Made by a program: the position numbers and the translations under genes. DNA of 13,395 bases from the NCBI GenBank assembly GCA_031278025.1, contig JAITLF010000228.1, positions 1-13,395 on the forward strand, given 5' to 3'. Below are positions 7,569-13,383 of the stretch, in pieces. The notes beneath the pieces are model-generated. The model saw only the letters and a program-made list of their open reading frames with translations, did no database searches and was not told where the DNA came from. The stretch is from Treponema sp. GTDB lineage: Bacteria > Spirochaetota > Spirochaetia > Treponematales > Breznakiellaceae. Position 1 is the first letter of the stretch, and each line of letters starts with the position of its first letter.

Positions 7569-8459
7569 CTAAGTCCATTCTATTATTTCCTTTTTTGATA
7601 TTTCCCACCTGTTGCTGTATACCATTTTCTTGGTATTACAATATTTACAAAACGGTATCGGCTTACCCAAAAATCGTAATATATCTTCAAATTTTTTTAC
7701 TTTGTAGATGTCTATATAATCTCCTTCGTTTATTTTTAAATCTTTTCCAAAATACTCATTGAAGTAATTGATCCATGGCGGCAATGAACAGGCGTATATC
7801 TTCCCTTCCTGTAACACTGTACACTGATTGGCCCTAAAGCAATAAGCGTGGCTTTCTTTAATATCCTGGCCGCCGTTTATATCAAGTATCCATTTATACA
7901 TCCCTCTCGGCTTTTTTCCGTATATTGTTTTTACGCCGTATTCTTTCGCGATGGATTTTATTTTCGCATAATTTAATTCAATTGGATAATGGCTGATTGC
8001 CACTTTAATGTCACACACTTTGCACTGCGTCCAAAATGCCCTTGGCATCCTGAGTAATAAAAGGCCGTTTGTTACGAGGTCTATTCCGGATAAAGGAAAA
8101 TGTTTACGGGTAACAGCCATGATTTCAATTAAGCGGTGATGCAGCAAAGGTTCGCCGCCCAAGAGTCGGATTGTCTTGATTTTTCCGCTTGACAAAGACG
8201 ATAATCGATTACAATCCTTATCAAATTCTTCAACATCAAGGTATTTTTCATGAGCCAAGGGACAGAAGTTAGCGCAATATTTACATTTTAAGTTACAATG
8301 ATCTACAACATTTATATCCACATAATTAATGCCATGTCCAACCGTGTGTAGTTTTCGCGATACAATGGACATGATTTTCGGCTGCAGTTTTTCAATTACG
8401 GCGGCAGGTAGCATTTTATACATTTTTTCAGCGAGAATCATCGGTAAATTATAATCCAT
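7569..8459 (-). CDS. Radical SAM protein, possibly with SPASM-like auxiliary cluster
   Basis: This is a radical S-adenosylmethionine enzyme of 296 residues, substrate unknown. The cluster motif CNLKCKYC (C55, C59, C62) follows NYVDINVVDH, a further C66 lies nearby, and LLGGEPLLH is the SAM-binding GGE motif. The C-terminal part has CFRANQC, KIYACSLP and FCKYCN, cysteines that could hold an auxiliary iron-sulfur cluster. I recall similar short radical SAM proteins near surface-glycan genes, but nothing here shows that role. Start ATG 8459 has an excellent Shine-Dalgarno (GGAGG, 8468-8472, 8-nt spacing). The gene is strongly AT-rich and A-ending in codons, unlike the flanking repair and nrd genes, which suggests transfer. 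It is divergent from the XRE gene across 215 nt carrying operator-like palindromes. Confidence 0.85.
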   Translation of the reverse strand: MDYNLPMILAEKMYKMLPAAVIEKLQPKIMSIVSRKLHTVGHGINYVDINVVDHCNLKCKYCANFCPLAHEKYLDVEEFDKDCNRLSSLSSGKIKTIRLLGGEPLLHHRLIEIMAVTRKHFPLSGIDLVTNGLLLLRMPRAFWTQCKVCDIKVAISHYPIELNYAKIKSIAKEYGVKTIYGKKPRGMYKWILDINGGQDIKESHAYCFRANQCTVLQEGKIYACSLPPWINYFNEYFGKDLKINEGDYIDIYKVKKFEDILRFLGKPIPFCKYCNTKKMVYSNRWEISKKEIIEWT

Positions 8460-8505
8460 AAGTCTATCCTCCGGGATAAGTTTTTAAACCAAAAATATCT
8501 ACGGT

Positions 8506-8546
8506 AATATCCCGCTGTGTATCATAATGACACATAATGGGATATT
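8506..8546 (-). repeat. Nested hairpin in the radical SAM leader
   Basis: AATATCCC (8506-8513) and GGGATATT (8539-8546) form an 8-bp perfect inverted repeat enclosing TGTGT (8516-8520) and ACACA (8530-8534). It lies 47-87 nt upstream of the radical SAM start and could be a 5' leader stem or an operator. Confidence 0.55.
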
Positions 8547-8563
8547 TTAACCCAATGATGTTA

Positions 8564-8575
8564 ATACAATTGTAT
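8564..8575. promoter_or_regulatory. Operator candidate 1 (ATACAATTGTAT)
   Basis: A perfect 12-bp palindrome between the divergent radical SAM and XRE genes. Two near-copies follow at 8607 and 8642, which suggests binding sites for the adjacent XRE regulator. Its TTGTAT half also reads as a possible -35 element towards the radical SAM gene. Confidence 0.5.
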
Positions 8576-8577
8576 CA

Positions 8578-8594
8578 TTAGGTATTTTACCTAA
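8578..8594. repeat. TTAGGTA-TTT-TACCTAA palindrome
   Basis: A perfect 7-bp inverted repeat around TTT between operator candidates 1 and 2. GGTATTT inside it also pairs with AAATACC at 8605-8611, so alternative structures are possible. Confidence 0.5.
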
Positions 8595-8606
8595 ATATCA
8601 TTATAA

Positions 8607-8618
8607 ATACCATTGTAT
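8607..8618. promoter_or_regulatory. Operator candidate 2 (ATACCATTGTAT)
   Basis: Same 12-mer as candidate 1 with one changed base; the start-to-start distance from candidate 1 is 43 bp. Confidence 0.45.
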
Positions 8619-8625
8619 TATCAAG

Positions 8626-8653
8626 TTGTCAATATCTATCAATACAATAGTAT
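8626..8653 (+). promoter_or_regulatory. Possible promoter of the XRE gene
   Basis: TTGTCA (8626-8631) and TAGTAT (8648-8653) are 16 bp apart, or TATAAA (8651-8656) at 19 bp. The -10 overlaps operator candidate 3, which would fit autorepression. The hexamers are imperfect. Confidence 0.35.
8642..8653. promoter_or_regulatory. Operator candidate 3 (ATACAATAGTAT)
   Basis: Matches candidate 1 in 11 of 12 bases; the start-to-start distance from candidate 2 is 35 bp. It overlaps the likely -10 of the XRE gene. Confidence 0.45.
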
Positions 8654-8674
8654 AAACTGAGAGGCTGAAAATAA

Positions 8675-9007
8675 TTGGAGAACATTAGGCAAATTTTGGC
8701 TTCCAATATCAAAAGAAGGAGATCTGTACTTAAAATTTCTCAAGAGCGTTTGGCGGAATTGGCCGATATATCTTCACAAATGGTAAATGGCATTGAAGGA
8801 TGCCGGACATGGGTAAGCGACAAAACACTTGAAAAAATAGCAATATCCCTTAAGGTTAAAGTTTATCAACTTATGTTACCTCAAGAATGCCGTCTTATAG
8901 ATAAAGATGAATATATTGCGGTGGAATTGGAAAAATTGAAAAAACTTGTAAAAGATGATATTGATATTTCTTTTGATAATTTTATCTATGAAGAGAAGCG
9001 CCGATAG
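8675..9007 (+). CDS. XRE-family helix-turn-helix regulator
   Basis: This is a small DNA-binding protein of 110 residues. Residues about 8-65 form a Cro/CI-type helix-turn-helix domain: NIKRRRSVLKISQERLAELA, SSQMVNGIEGCRTW and TLEKIAISLKVKVYQL. The rest is a short charged tail without a recognisable domain. The start appears to be TTG at 8675 with GAGG at 8661-8664, 10 nt before it; no ATG fits the beginning of the domain. It lies on an AT-rich island, divergent from the radical SAM gene, and probably binds the three palindromes between them, regulating itself and perhaps that enzyme. That regulatory role is inferred from position. No phage repressor cleavage motif, protease domain or toxin partner is visible. 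Confidence 0.85.
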   Translation: MENIRQILASNIKRRRSVLKISQERLAELADISSQMVNGIEGCRTWVSDKTLEKIAISLKVKVYQLMLPQECRLIDKDEYIAVELEKLKKLVKDDIDISFDNFIYEEKRR

Positions 9008-9027
9008 AAGAGGTGTCGTTCGTGGTT

Positions 9028-9061
9028 AATTCTCTTCCGTTGTTTGTCTAAACCGAGAATT
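9028..9061. repeat. AATTCTC/GAGAATT inverted repeat between convergent genes
   Basis: A 7-bp perfect pair (9028-9034, 9055-9061) with a 20-nt loop lies in the gap between the XRE gene and nrdG. It coincides with the return from AT-rich to GC-rich sequence. There is no T-run, so a terminator role is doubtful. Confidence 0.35.
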
Positions 9062-9074
9062 GCCCGGCCGCCAT

Positions 9075-9818
9075 TTACGGGGAAATGCCCCGCTTGCCCA
9101 GGGCGTGGGCCTTTTCGGCGAGAAGCGCGGCCTTTTCCGCGCCCGGCGTGGGGAAATCGTTCCATGCGGGGTCCAGACAGTTTCCGGGTATAAAGCTTCT
9201 GAAATACCAGGGGCCGTCGTCCGTCAGCGGGGCAAGGGCGTCCAATTCTTCGGCCTTCAAATAATCACCGGGCAGGGCCAGGGTGCGGTACTCGTGGGCG
9301 ATCCCGGATTCACGGACAAGGAGGGCGCTTTGTTCCAGGGCCGCGGCGGGGTCAAAGCCGCTTTTTCCCCGCGGCAAAAGGGCGGCGTAGCGCCCGGGCG
9401 GCAGTTTCAGATCCAGGGCAATGTAATCGGGCCGGGTCTCCGCGCGGGAAAAGAGCCTTTCAAGGGAACGGGGGTTCATGCCGTTAGTGTCCAGTTTTAC
9501 CGATAGTCCCATCCCCTTGATTGTCTCGACAAGCGCGGGAAGTTCCGCAAAGCCGGTGGGTTCCCCGCCGCTCAGGACAACGCCGCCCAAAACAAGGCGC
9601 CGTTTTTCAAGGTGGGACAGGGCTTCTTCAAGCGGGGTAAGCGCGGCGTCCGTACCCAGGACAAGTTCCCGGTTCTGACACCAGGGGCAGCGGAGGCCGC
9701 AACCCGGAAAAAACAGCGCGGAGGCCAGCTTTCCCGGATAATCGATCAGGGTGGTTTTTCTCAGAAAAACCCCGGCGCCGCTTTTAAACCGCGGCCAGCC
9801 TACCGATGCTTCCGGCAT
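9075..9818 (-). CDS. nrdG: Anaerobic ribonucleotide reductase activating protein (NrdG2-type radical SAM)
   Basis: This radical SAM activase uses SAM and a [4Fe-4S] cluster to put the glycyl radical on the class III reductase. From ATG at 9818 the protein has about 247 residues, with GVFLRKTTLIDYPGKLAS followed by the cluster motif CGLRCPWC (C40, C44, C47), then VVLSGGEPTG and LDTNGMNP. These are typical of the NrdG2 branch. The start at 9818 has AGGG upstream; an in-frame start at 9854 would enlarge the overlap with the preceding gene from 35 to 71 nt. It is the last gene of the nrd operon, directly after the glycyl-radical/redoxin gene. A pyruvate formate-lyase activase would be the nearest alternative, but no such target is present. 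Confidence 0.88.
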   Translation of the reverse strand: MPEASVGWPRFKSGAGVFLRKTTLIDYPGKLASALFFPGCGLRCPWCQNRELVLGTDAALTPLEEALSHLEKRRLVLGGVVLSGGEPTGFAELPALVETIKGMGLSVKLDTNGMNPRSLERLFSRAETRPDYIALDLKLPPGRYAALLPRGKSGFDPAAALEQSALLVRESGIAHEYRTLALPGDYLKAEELDALAPLTDDGPWYFRSFIPGNCLDPAWNDFPTPGAEKAALLAEKAHALGKRGISP

Positions 9819-10329
9819 CCTGCGCCCTGCCCAGTTCCCTTCCGTCATGGGCAAGTAGTATCGCGGTGGGGGTAGAAAAGACCTGGCGCTTAACCGCTTC
9901 CGCCATGCCGTCGGCGGTGTCGGCGTTTACCAGGTCTACCGGGATACCCAGTTTTCCCGCCGCGGCTTTTGCGCCGGGGCAGGAAGGACAGGCGGGACGC
10001 ACGAAGAGGAGGAGCCTTTCCTCGCGTTCTTCCCCGCCGGCATAGCGGGAAACGGCGGATTCCGGCGCGGCGGTGAAAGCCGCCGCATCCGTGACGGATA
10101 CCGCGGCGTGTTTGTCCGCGGCTTTTGGTTTGGTCCGCACTTCGGAATCGTTCGGCACACAAAACAGTTTGCGTTCATCGTATTCTTCCCGTTTTCCCCT
10201 GTTCCAGTTCCGCACCGAGCGGTAATAACCGACGATACGGCTGTAAACCTCCGCGGGCGTTCCCTGCGCGCGGGAAAGGGCCTCCCCCGCCGCGGCCAAA
10301 TCTCTGTCAATGTCCTCAAGGCTTCTCAT
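9784..10329 (-). CDS. Glycyl-radical domain of class III RNR fused to a redoxin (glutaredoxin/thioredoxin-like) domain
   Basis: This 181-residue protein joins two parts. Residues 1-23 are a charged helix. Residues 24-56 (PAEVYSRIVGYYRSVRNWNRG then KREEYDERKLF) match the C-terminal glycyl-radical segment of NrdD proteins, with G34 as the predicted radical site. A variable linker rich in Ala, Ser and Glu (about 60-103) leads to a thioredoxin-fold domain with RLLLFVRPACPSCPGAK (CPSC at 114-117) and a cis-proline-type FSTPT (P154). The neighbouring NrdD lacks this glycyl-radical segment, so I infer that the two polypeptides together form the active reductase and that the CPSC domain supplies electrons. 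Start ATG 10329 has a strong Shine-Dalgarno AAAGGAG (10337-10343). It overlaps nrdG. Alternatively it may be a spare-part subunit of the YfiD kind. Confidence 0.8.
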   Translation of the reverse strand: MRSLEDIDRDLAAAGEALSRAQGTPAEVYSRIVGYYRSVRNWNRGKREEYDERKLFCVPNDSEVRTKPKAADKHAAVSVTDAAAFTAAPESAVSRYAGGEEREERLLLFVRPACPSCPGAKAAAGKLGIPVDLVNADTADGMAEAVKRQVFSTPTAILLAHDGRELGRAQDAGSIGRLAAV

Positions 10330-10392
10330 TGTAATGCTCCTTTCGTTAATTTTTACTTCAAGCCATCCGGTTGGAACGGACTCAAAATTTTG

Positions 10393-10507
10393 TTTATAAC
10401 CGATACGGCGATTTTACCGCCGGACTTCCGGAGGTTCTCCGGATAACCCGGCCGGGCGCTGAACACCGAAAGTGTTTTCGCCGGACGCGCCCGAATTTTT
10501 ATAACCG
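10393..10507. repeat. Hairpin cluster flanked by 10-bp direct repeats between nrdD and the fusion gene
   Basis: The direct repeat TTTATAACCG occurs at 10393-10402 and 10498-10507. Between the copies lie three hairpins: CGGCG/CGCCG at 10406-10422, TCCGGAG/CTCCGGA with a 3-nt loop at 10427-10443, and CGGGCGC/GCGCCCG at 10453-10493 with an inner AACAC/GTGTT stem (10462-10476). None is followed by a T-run on the operon strand, so a simple terminator is unlikely. It could be a small inserted element or an mRNA-processing or stability region. Confidence 0.6.
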
Positions 10508-10515
10508 GAATCCGT

Positions 10516-12570
10516 TTAACGGCCGGCCAGAACTTCTTCCCGTTCTTTTTGAAGCGCGGCGATCCGCCCCTTAATTTCCCTTTCTTTTTCCTCCCTGCAC
10601 CTGGGACAGTGAAAGTGTTCGCCTTTAAGGTACCCGTGTATCGGGCACACCGAGAACGTAGGGGAGATCGTGTAGTAGGGAATGCGGTAATTACAGGCAA
10701 TTGCCTTAACCAGATCCCGGCAGGCGCGCCAGTCCTCAACCGCCTCCCCCAGAAAACAGTGAAATACCGTACCGCCGGTATAGGCCGCCTGCAGTTCTTC
10801 CTGTAAATCAAGCGCGTCGAAAATATCCTCGGTCTGCGTAACCGGAAGCTGGGTGGAATTGGTGTAATACGGCTCGGCGGCTCCGGCGCTTATAATGTCC
10901 GGGTACTTTTCCCGGTCATGCTTTGCGAGGCGGTAGGAGGTGGATTCCGCCGGGGTAGCCTCAAGGTTGAAAAGTTCGCCGGTTTCCTCCTGAAAATCCG
11001 CAAGTTTGTTCCGCATAAAGCGGAGTACCTCCAGGGCAAAGGCGCGGCCCTTTTCGGTAGAAATAATCGTCCCTTTTCCCAGGAAGTTCAGGAGACATTC
11101 GTTCATCCCCACAATGCCTATGGTATTAAAGTGATTGTCCAGCGTTGAAAGGTAGCGTTTGGTGTAGGGGAAAAGCCCCGTTTCCAGCAGATTGCCCACC
11201 ATTTTTCGCTTGACGACAAGGCTGTCGCGGGCAAGTTCCATAAGGCCCGTCAGCCGTCCGTAGAAATCCCGTTCGTTTTTGGCAAGATACCCAATCCGGG
11301 GAAGGTTGATGGTTACTACCCCCAGCGATCCGGTAAGCTCATCCGAACCGAAAAGCCCGCCGCCGCGCTTCCGCAGTTCCCGCTTGTCAAGCCGGAGACG
11401 GCAGCACATTGAACGCACGTCGGAGGGGTCCAGGTCGGAGTTGACGAAATTCTGAAAGTAGGGAGTCCCGTAACGGGAGGTCATCTCAAAGAGCAGGCGG
11501 GCATTCTCGCTTTCCCAGTCAAAATCGGCGGTAATATTGTAGGTGGGAATCGGGTACTGGAATCCCCGGCCGTCCGCGTCCCCTTCGAGCATAAGTTCGA
11601 TAAAGAGCCGGTTTACCCGGTCCATTTCGTCTTTGCAGTCCCCGTAGTTAAAGTCCGCTTCCCTCCCGCCGATGACGGCCTTCTTGTCCGCCAGGTCCGC
11701 CGGAACCGTCCAGTCCAGGGTGATGTTGGTAAACGGCGCCTGGCTTCCCCAGCGGCTGGGGGTATTGACCCCGAACACAAAACTCTGCAGGCACTGCTTT
11801 GTTTCCCTGTCGCTCAGCTTATCCGCCTTTACAAAGGGGGCAACGTACGTATCAAAGGAACTAAACGCCTGGGCCCCGGCCCACTCGTTTTGCAGGCAGC
11901 CCAAAAAATTTACCGCCTGCTGCATCAGCGTGGAAAGGTGCCGCGCGGGCTTGCTGGTTATCTTGTCCGGCACCCCGCCCAAACCTTCGGTGATAAGCTG
12001 CCGCAGGGACCAGCCCGCGCAGTAGCCGGAAAACATGGAAAGGTCGTGGATATGAAAATCCGCCTCGCGGTGCGCGCGGGCAATTTCCGGGGTATAGACA
12101 TTCTTGAGCCAGTAGTTGGCGGTAATGCTTCCCGAATTGTGAAGGATAAGCCCTCCCAGCGAATAGTTGACATTGGCGTTTTCGTTGACCCGCCAGTCGG
12201 ACTGTTTAAGGTAGCCGTTCATGGTAGAATCAATGTTAAGCATGAGCTTTTTCGCGTCCCGTATCGCCTCGTGCCTGGCCCGGTAGAGAATATACGCCTT
12301 GGCGGTGGCGGTTTCCTTGGCCTCGATTAGGGCGTTTTCCACCAGATCCTGAATCTCCTCTATGGCGGGGATCGAATTCGGGTGGCGTACCGTCATAAGC
12401 TCGCCGATCATTTCCTCCACCCGGCCGGCGATCCTCTCCGTTTTGGCCCGCAGTTCATCTTCCGCGATACCCGGAACGGCCGCGCCGAACGCCTTGCCCA
12501 CCGCGTTGTATATCTTCTCCCGGTCGTAGCGTTCTATTTCCCCGGAACGCTTTACCACATTTCTGATCAA
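10516..12570 (-). CDS. nrdD: Anaerobic (class III) ribonucleoside-triphosphate reductase catalytic subunit without glycyl-radical tail
   Basis: This enzyme reduces ribonucleoside triphosphates to deoxyribonucleotides without oxygen. It has 684 residues. An N-terminal ATP-cone (about 1-95, VVKRSGEIERYDREKIYNAV) is followed by the NrdD core with NTPSRWGSQAPFTNITLDW, FVNSDLDPSDVRSMCCRLR (the MCC near 387-389 holds the expected thiyl-radical cysteine), NLPRIGYLAKN and GIVGMNECLL. The C-terminus has the zinc-site pattern CPIHG...HFHCPRC (about 641-658), then a charged helix REEKEREIKGRI... and a stop. The usual glycyl-radical segment is missing; it is encoded by the next gene. The TTG start at 12570 has GGAGG at 12579-12583 and overlaps the nrdR stop (TTGA), so the two are coupled. 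A formate-binding role is not evident. Confidence 0.93.
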   Translation of the reverse strand: MIRNVVKRSGEIERYDREKIYNAVGKAFGAAVPGIAEDELRAKTERIAGRVEEMIGELMTVRHPNSIPAIEEIQDLVENALIEAKETATAKAYILYRARHEAIRDAKKLMLNIDSTMNGYLKQSDWRVNENANVNYSLGGLILHNSGSITANYWLKNVYTPEIARAHREADFHIHDLSMFSGYCAGWSLRQLITEGLGGVPDKITSKPARHLSTLMQQAVNFLGCLQNEWAGAQAFSSFDTYVAPFVKADKLSDRETKQCLQSFVFGVNTPSRWGSQAPFTNITLDWTVPADLADKKAVIGGREADFNYGDCKDEMDRVNRLFIELMLEGDADGRGFQYPIPTYNITADFDWESENARLLFEMTSRYGTPYFQNFVNSDLDPSDVRSMCCRLRLDKRELRKRGGGLFGSDELTGSLGVVTINLPRIGYLAKNERDFYGRLTGLMELARDSLVVKRKMVGNLLETGLFPYTKRYLSTLDNHFNTIGIVGMNECLLNFLGKGTIISTEKGRAFALEVLRFMRNKLADFQEETGELFNLEATPAESTSYRLAKHDREKYPDIISAGAAEPYYTNSTQLPVTQTEDIFDALDLQEELQAAYTGGTVFHCFLGEAVEDWRACRDLVKAIACNYRIPYYTISPTFSVCPIHGYLKGEHFHCPRCREEKEREIKGRIAALQKEREEVLAGR

Positions 12571-13031
12571 CGAAGTTTCCTCCCCAGTTTTTTAATTTCG
12601 CGCATAAATTCCTCAAGGTTCTCAAAATGCCGGTAAATCGAGGCGAAGCGTATATACGCCACCTGATCGAGCGCCGCGAGCTTTTCCAGCACCAGATCCC
12701 CGATTACCGAAGCGCCGATCTCGTGGTTTCCCTTGCCCTGAATCGCCGAGGCGTCTTCCACCTCGTTGAGCAGGTTTTCTATGCTCATCTGGGAAACAGG
12801 CCGCTTTTCCAGCGCCCGCTGAACCCCCCGCTCAATCTTGGCCCGATCAAACGGCTCCCTGCGGCCGTCCCGTTTGATCACCATGAACTGCTTTTCCTCA
12901 ATACGCTCGTAGCTCGTAAACCGGAAACCGCAGCCGTTACACTCCCGCCTCCGTCTGATAGCGTCGCCGTTGGCCAGAGTCCGGGAATCGATCACCTTGT
13001 CGTCAAAATTACCGCAATGGGGACAACGCAC
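12567..13031 (-). CDS. nrdR: Transcriptional repressor NrdR
   Basis: NrdR senses ATP/dATP through an ATP-cone and represses ribonucleotide reductase operons. From GTG at 13031 the protein has 154 residues, the usual length. It starts VRCPHCGNFDDKVIDSRT and contains a four-cysteine zinc ribbon (CPHC and CNGCG), then the ATP-cone (VIKRDGRREPFDRAKIERGV ... ASIYRHF). An upstream in-frame ATG at 13103 would add 24 residues (MIRPAATGSSKKVSVTFFHSK then VKK), partly encoded by a palindrome at 13051-13073, and is less likely because the family normally begins at the zinc ribbon. An AAGG lies before the GTG. It heads the nrd operon, overlaps nrdD by 4 nt, and probably autoregulates through the boxes upstream. 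Confidence 0.93.
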   Translation of the reverse strand: MRCPHCGNFDDKVIDSRTLANGDAIRRRRECNGCGFRFTSYERIEEKQFMVIKRDGRREPFDRAKIERGVQRALEKRPVSQMSIENLLNEVEDASAIQGKGNHEIGASVIGDLVLEKLAALDQVAYIRFASIYRHFENLEEFMREIKKLGRKLR

Positions 13032-13050
13032 CTTCTTAACCTTACTATGA

Positions 13051-13073
13051 AAAAAGGTGACTGACACCTTTTT
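13051..13073. repeat. Perfect palindrome at the nrdR 5' end
   Basis: AAAAAGGTG (13051-13059) and CACCTTTTT (13065-13073) form a 9-bp stem with loop ACTGA. From memory, related GGTGTCAGTCACC-type palindromes are widespread and often linked to REP-type elements. On either strand it is T-rich after the stem, so it could also act as a weak terminator or attenuator in the nrdR leader. Confidence 0.65.
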
Positions 13074-13158
13074 CGAACTACCGGTTGCCGCGGGCCGGAT
13101 CACCGGGATACACCACTACTAAAATGGTAACCTGTTACATTATACATCGGTATATTGG

Positions 13159-13174
13159 GCCGATTATATAGTGG
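13159..13174 (-). promoter_or_regulatory. NrdR-box-like site, proximal (weak)
   Basis: On the operon strand CCACTATATAATCGGC agrees with the NrdR consensus ACACWATATATWGTGT at 11 of 16 positions, mainly the left half. It overlaps the proximal -10 candidate and begins 42 bp from the stronger box, about four helical turns, as expected of paired NrdR sites. Confidence 0.45.
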
Positions 13175-13191
13175 TCTTTTTCAATTTTGAA
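13163..13191 (-). promoter_or_regulatory. Proximal promoter candidate of the nrd operon
   Basis: On the minus strand TTCAAA (13186-13191) and TATAAT (13163-13168) are 17 bp apart. The proximal NrdR-box-like site covers the -10. Confidence 0.5.
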
Positions 13192-13192
13192 G

Positions 13193-13221
13193 ATAATATC
13201 ATACTACGTATTGTGTCGCAA
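13193..13221 (-). promoter_or_regulatory. Distal promoter candidate of the nrd operon
   Basis: On the minus strand TTGCGA (13216-13221) and TATTAT (13193-13198) are 17 bp apart. The better NrdR box fills the spacer between them. Confidence 0.5.
13201..13216 (-). promoter_or_regulatory. NrdR box, distal
   Basis: On the operon strand ACACAATACGTAGTAT agrees with the NrdR consensus ACACWATATATWGTGT at 13 of 16 positions. It sits between the -35 and -10 of the distal promoter candidate, well placed for repression of the nrdR-nrdD operon. Confidence 0.65.
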
Positions 13222-13270
13222 GGGGGTTTCCGAAAAATTTCAAAAGAAAACGGTTTTTTTTGAATATTAC

Positions 13271-13337
13271 GCAGGAGGGGGGCCTGTTACCGTACAGGTA
13301 ACGGCAGGCGGCCGCAATCCCTGTCCGGCCCCCCTGC
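13271..13337. repeat. G-rich branched inverted-repeat structure
   Basis: GGGGGGCC (13277-13284) pairs with GGCCCCCC (13327-13334), and GCA/TGC can extend it at 13271-13273 and 13335-13337. Inside lie GTTACC-GTACA-GGTAAC (13286-13302) and a CAGG/CCTG arm enclosing the palindrome GCGGCCGC. The result is a three-way junction. I recognise no known riboswitch or small-RNA motif in it. Confidence 0.5.
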
Positions 13338-13342
13338 GCTCC

Positions 13343-13383
13343 GAAGGTTTTTGCCCTCGGCATACTTACGGCAAAAACGCTTC
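13343..13383. repeat. 13-bp stem near the right edge
   Basis: GTTTTTGCC (13347-13355) and GGCAAAAAC (13370-13378) are perfectly paired, extended by GAAG (13343-13346) and CTTC (13380-13383) with one bulged G. The loop is 14 nt. No T-run follows the stem on either strand, so I do not call it a terminator. Confidence 0.5.

Noticed and set aside
8148..8160. CAAAGGTTCGCCG inside the radical SAM gene, matching part of the polB palindrome context
   Set aside because: It simply encodes the conserved GGEPLL motif and lacks the other palindrome arm.
10353..10811. Minus-strand open frame running from within nrdD into the spacer
   Set aside because: It is an out-of-frame overlap of nrdD and shows none of the missing glycyl-radical motif, so it does not restore a continuous NrdD.
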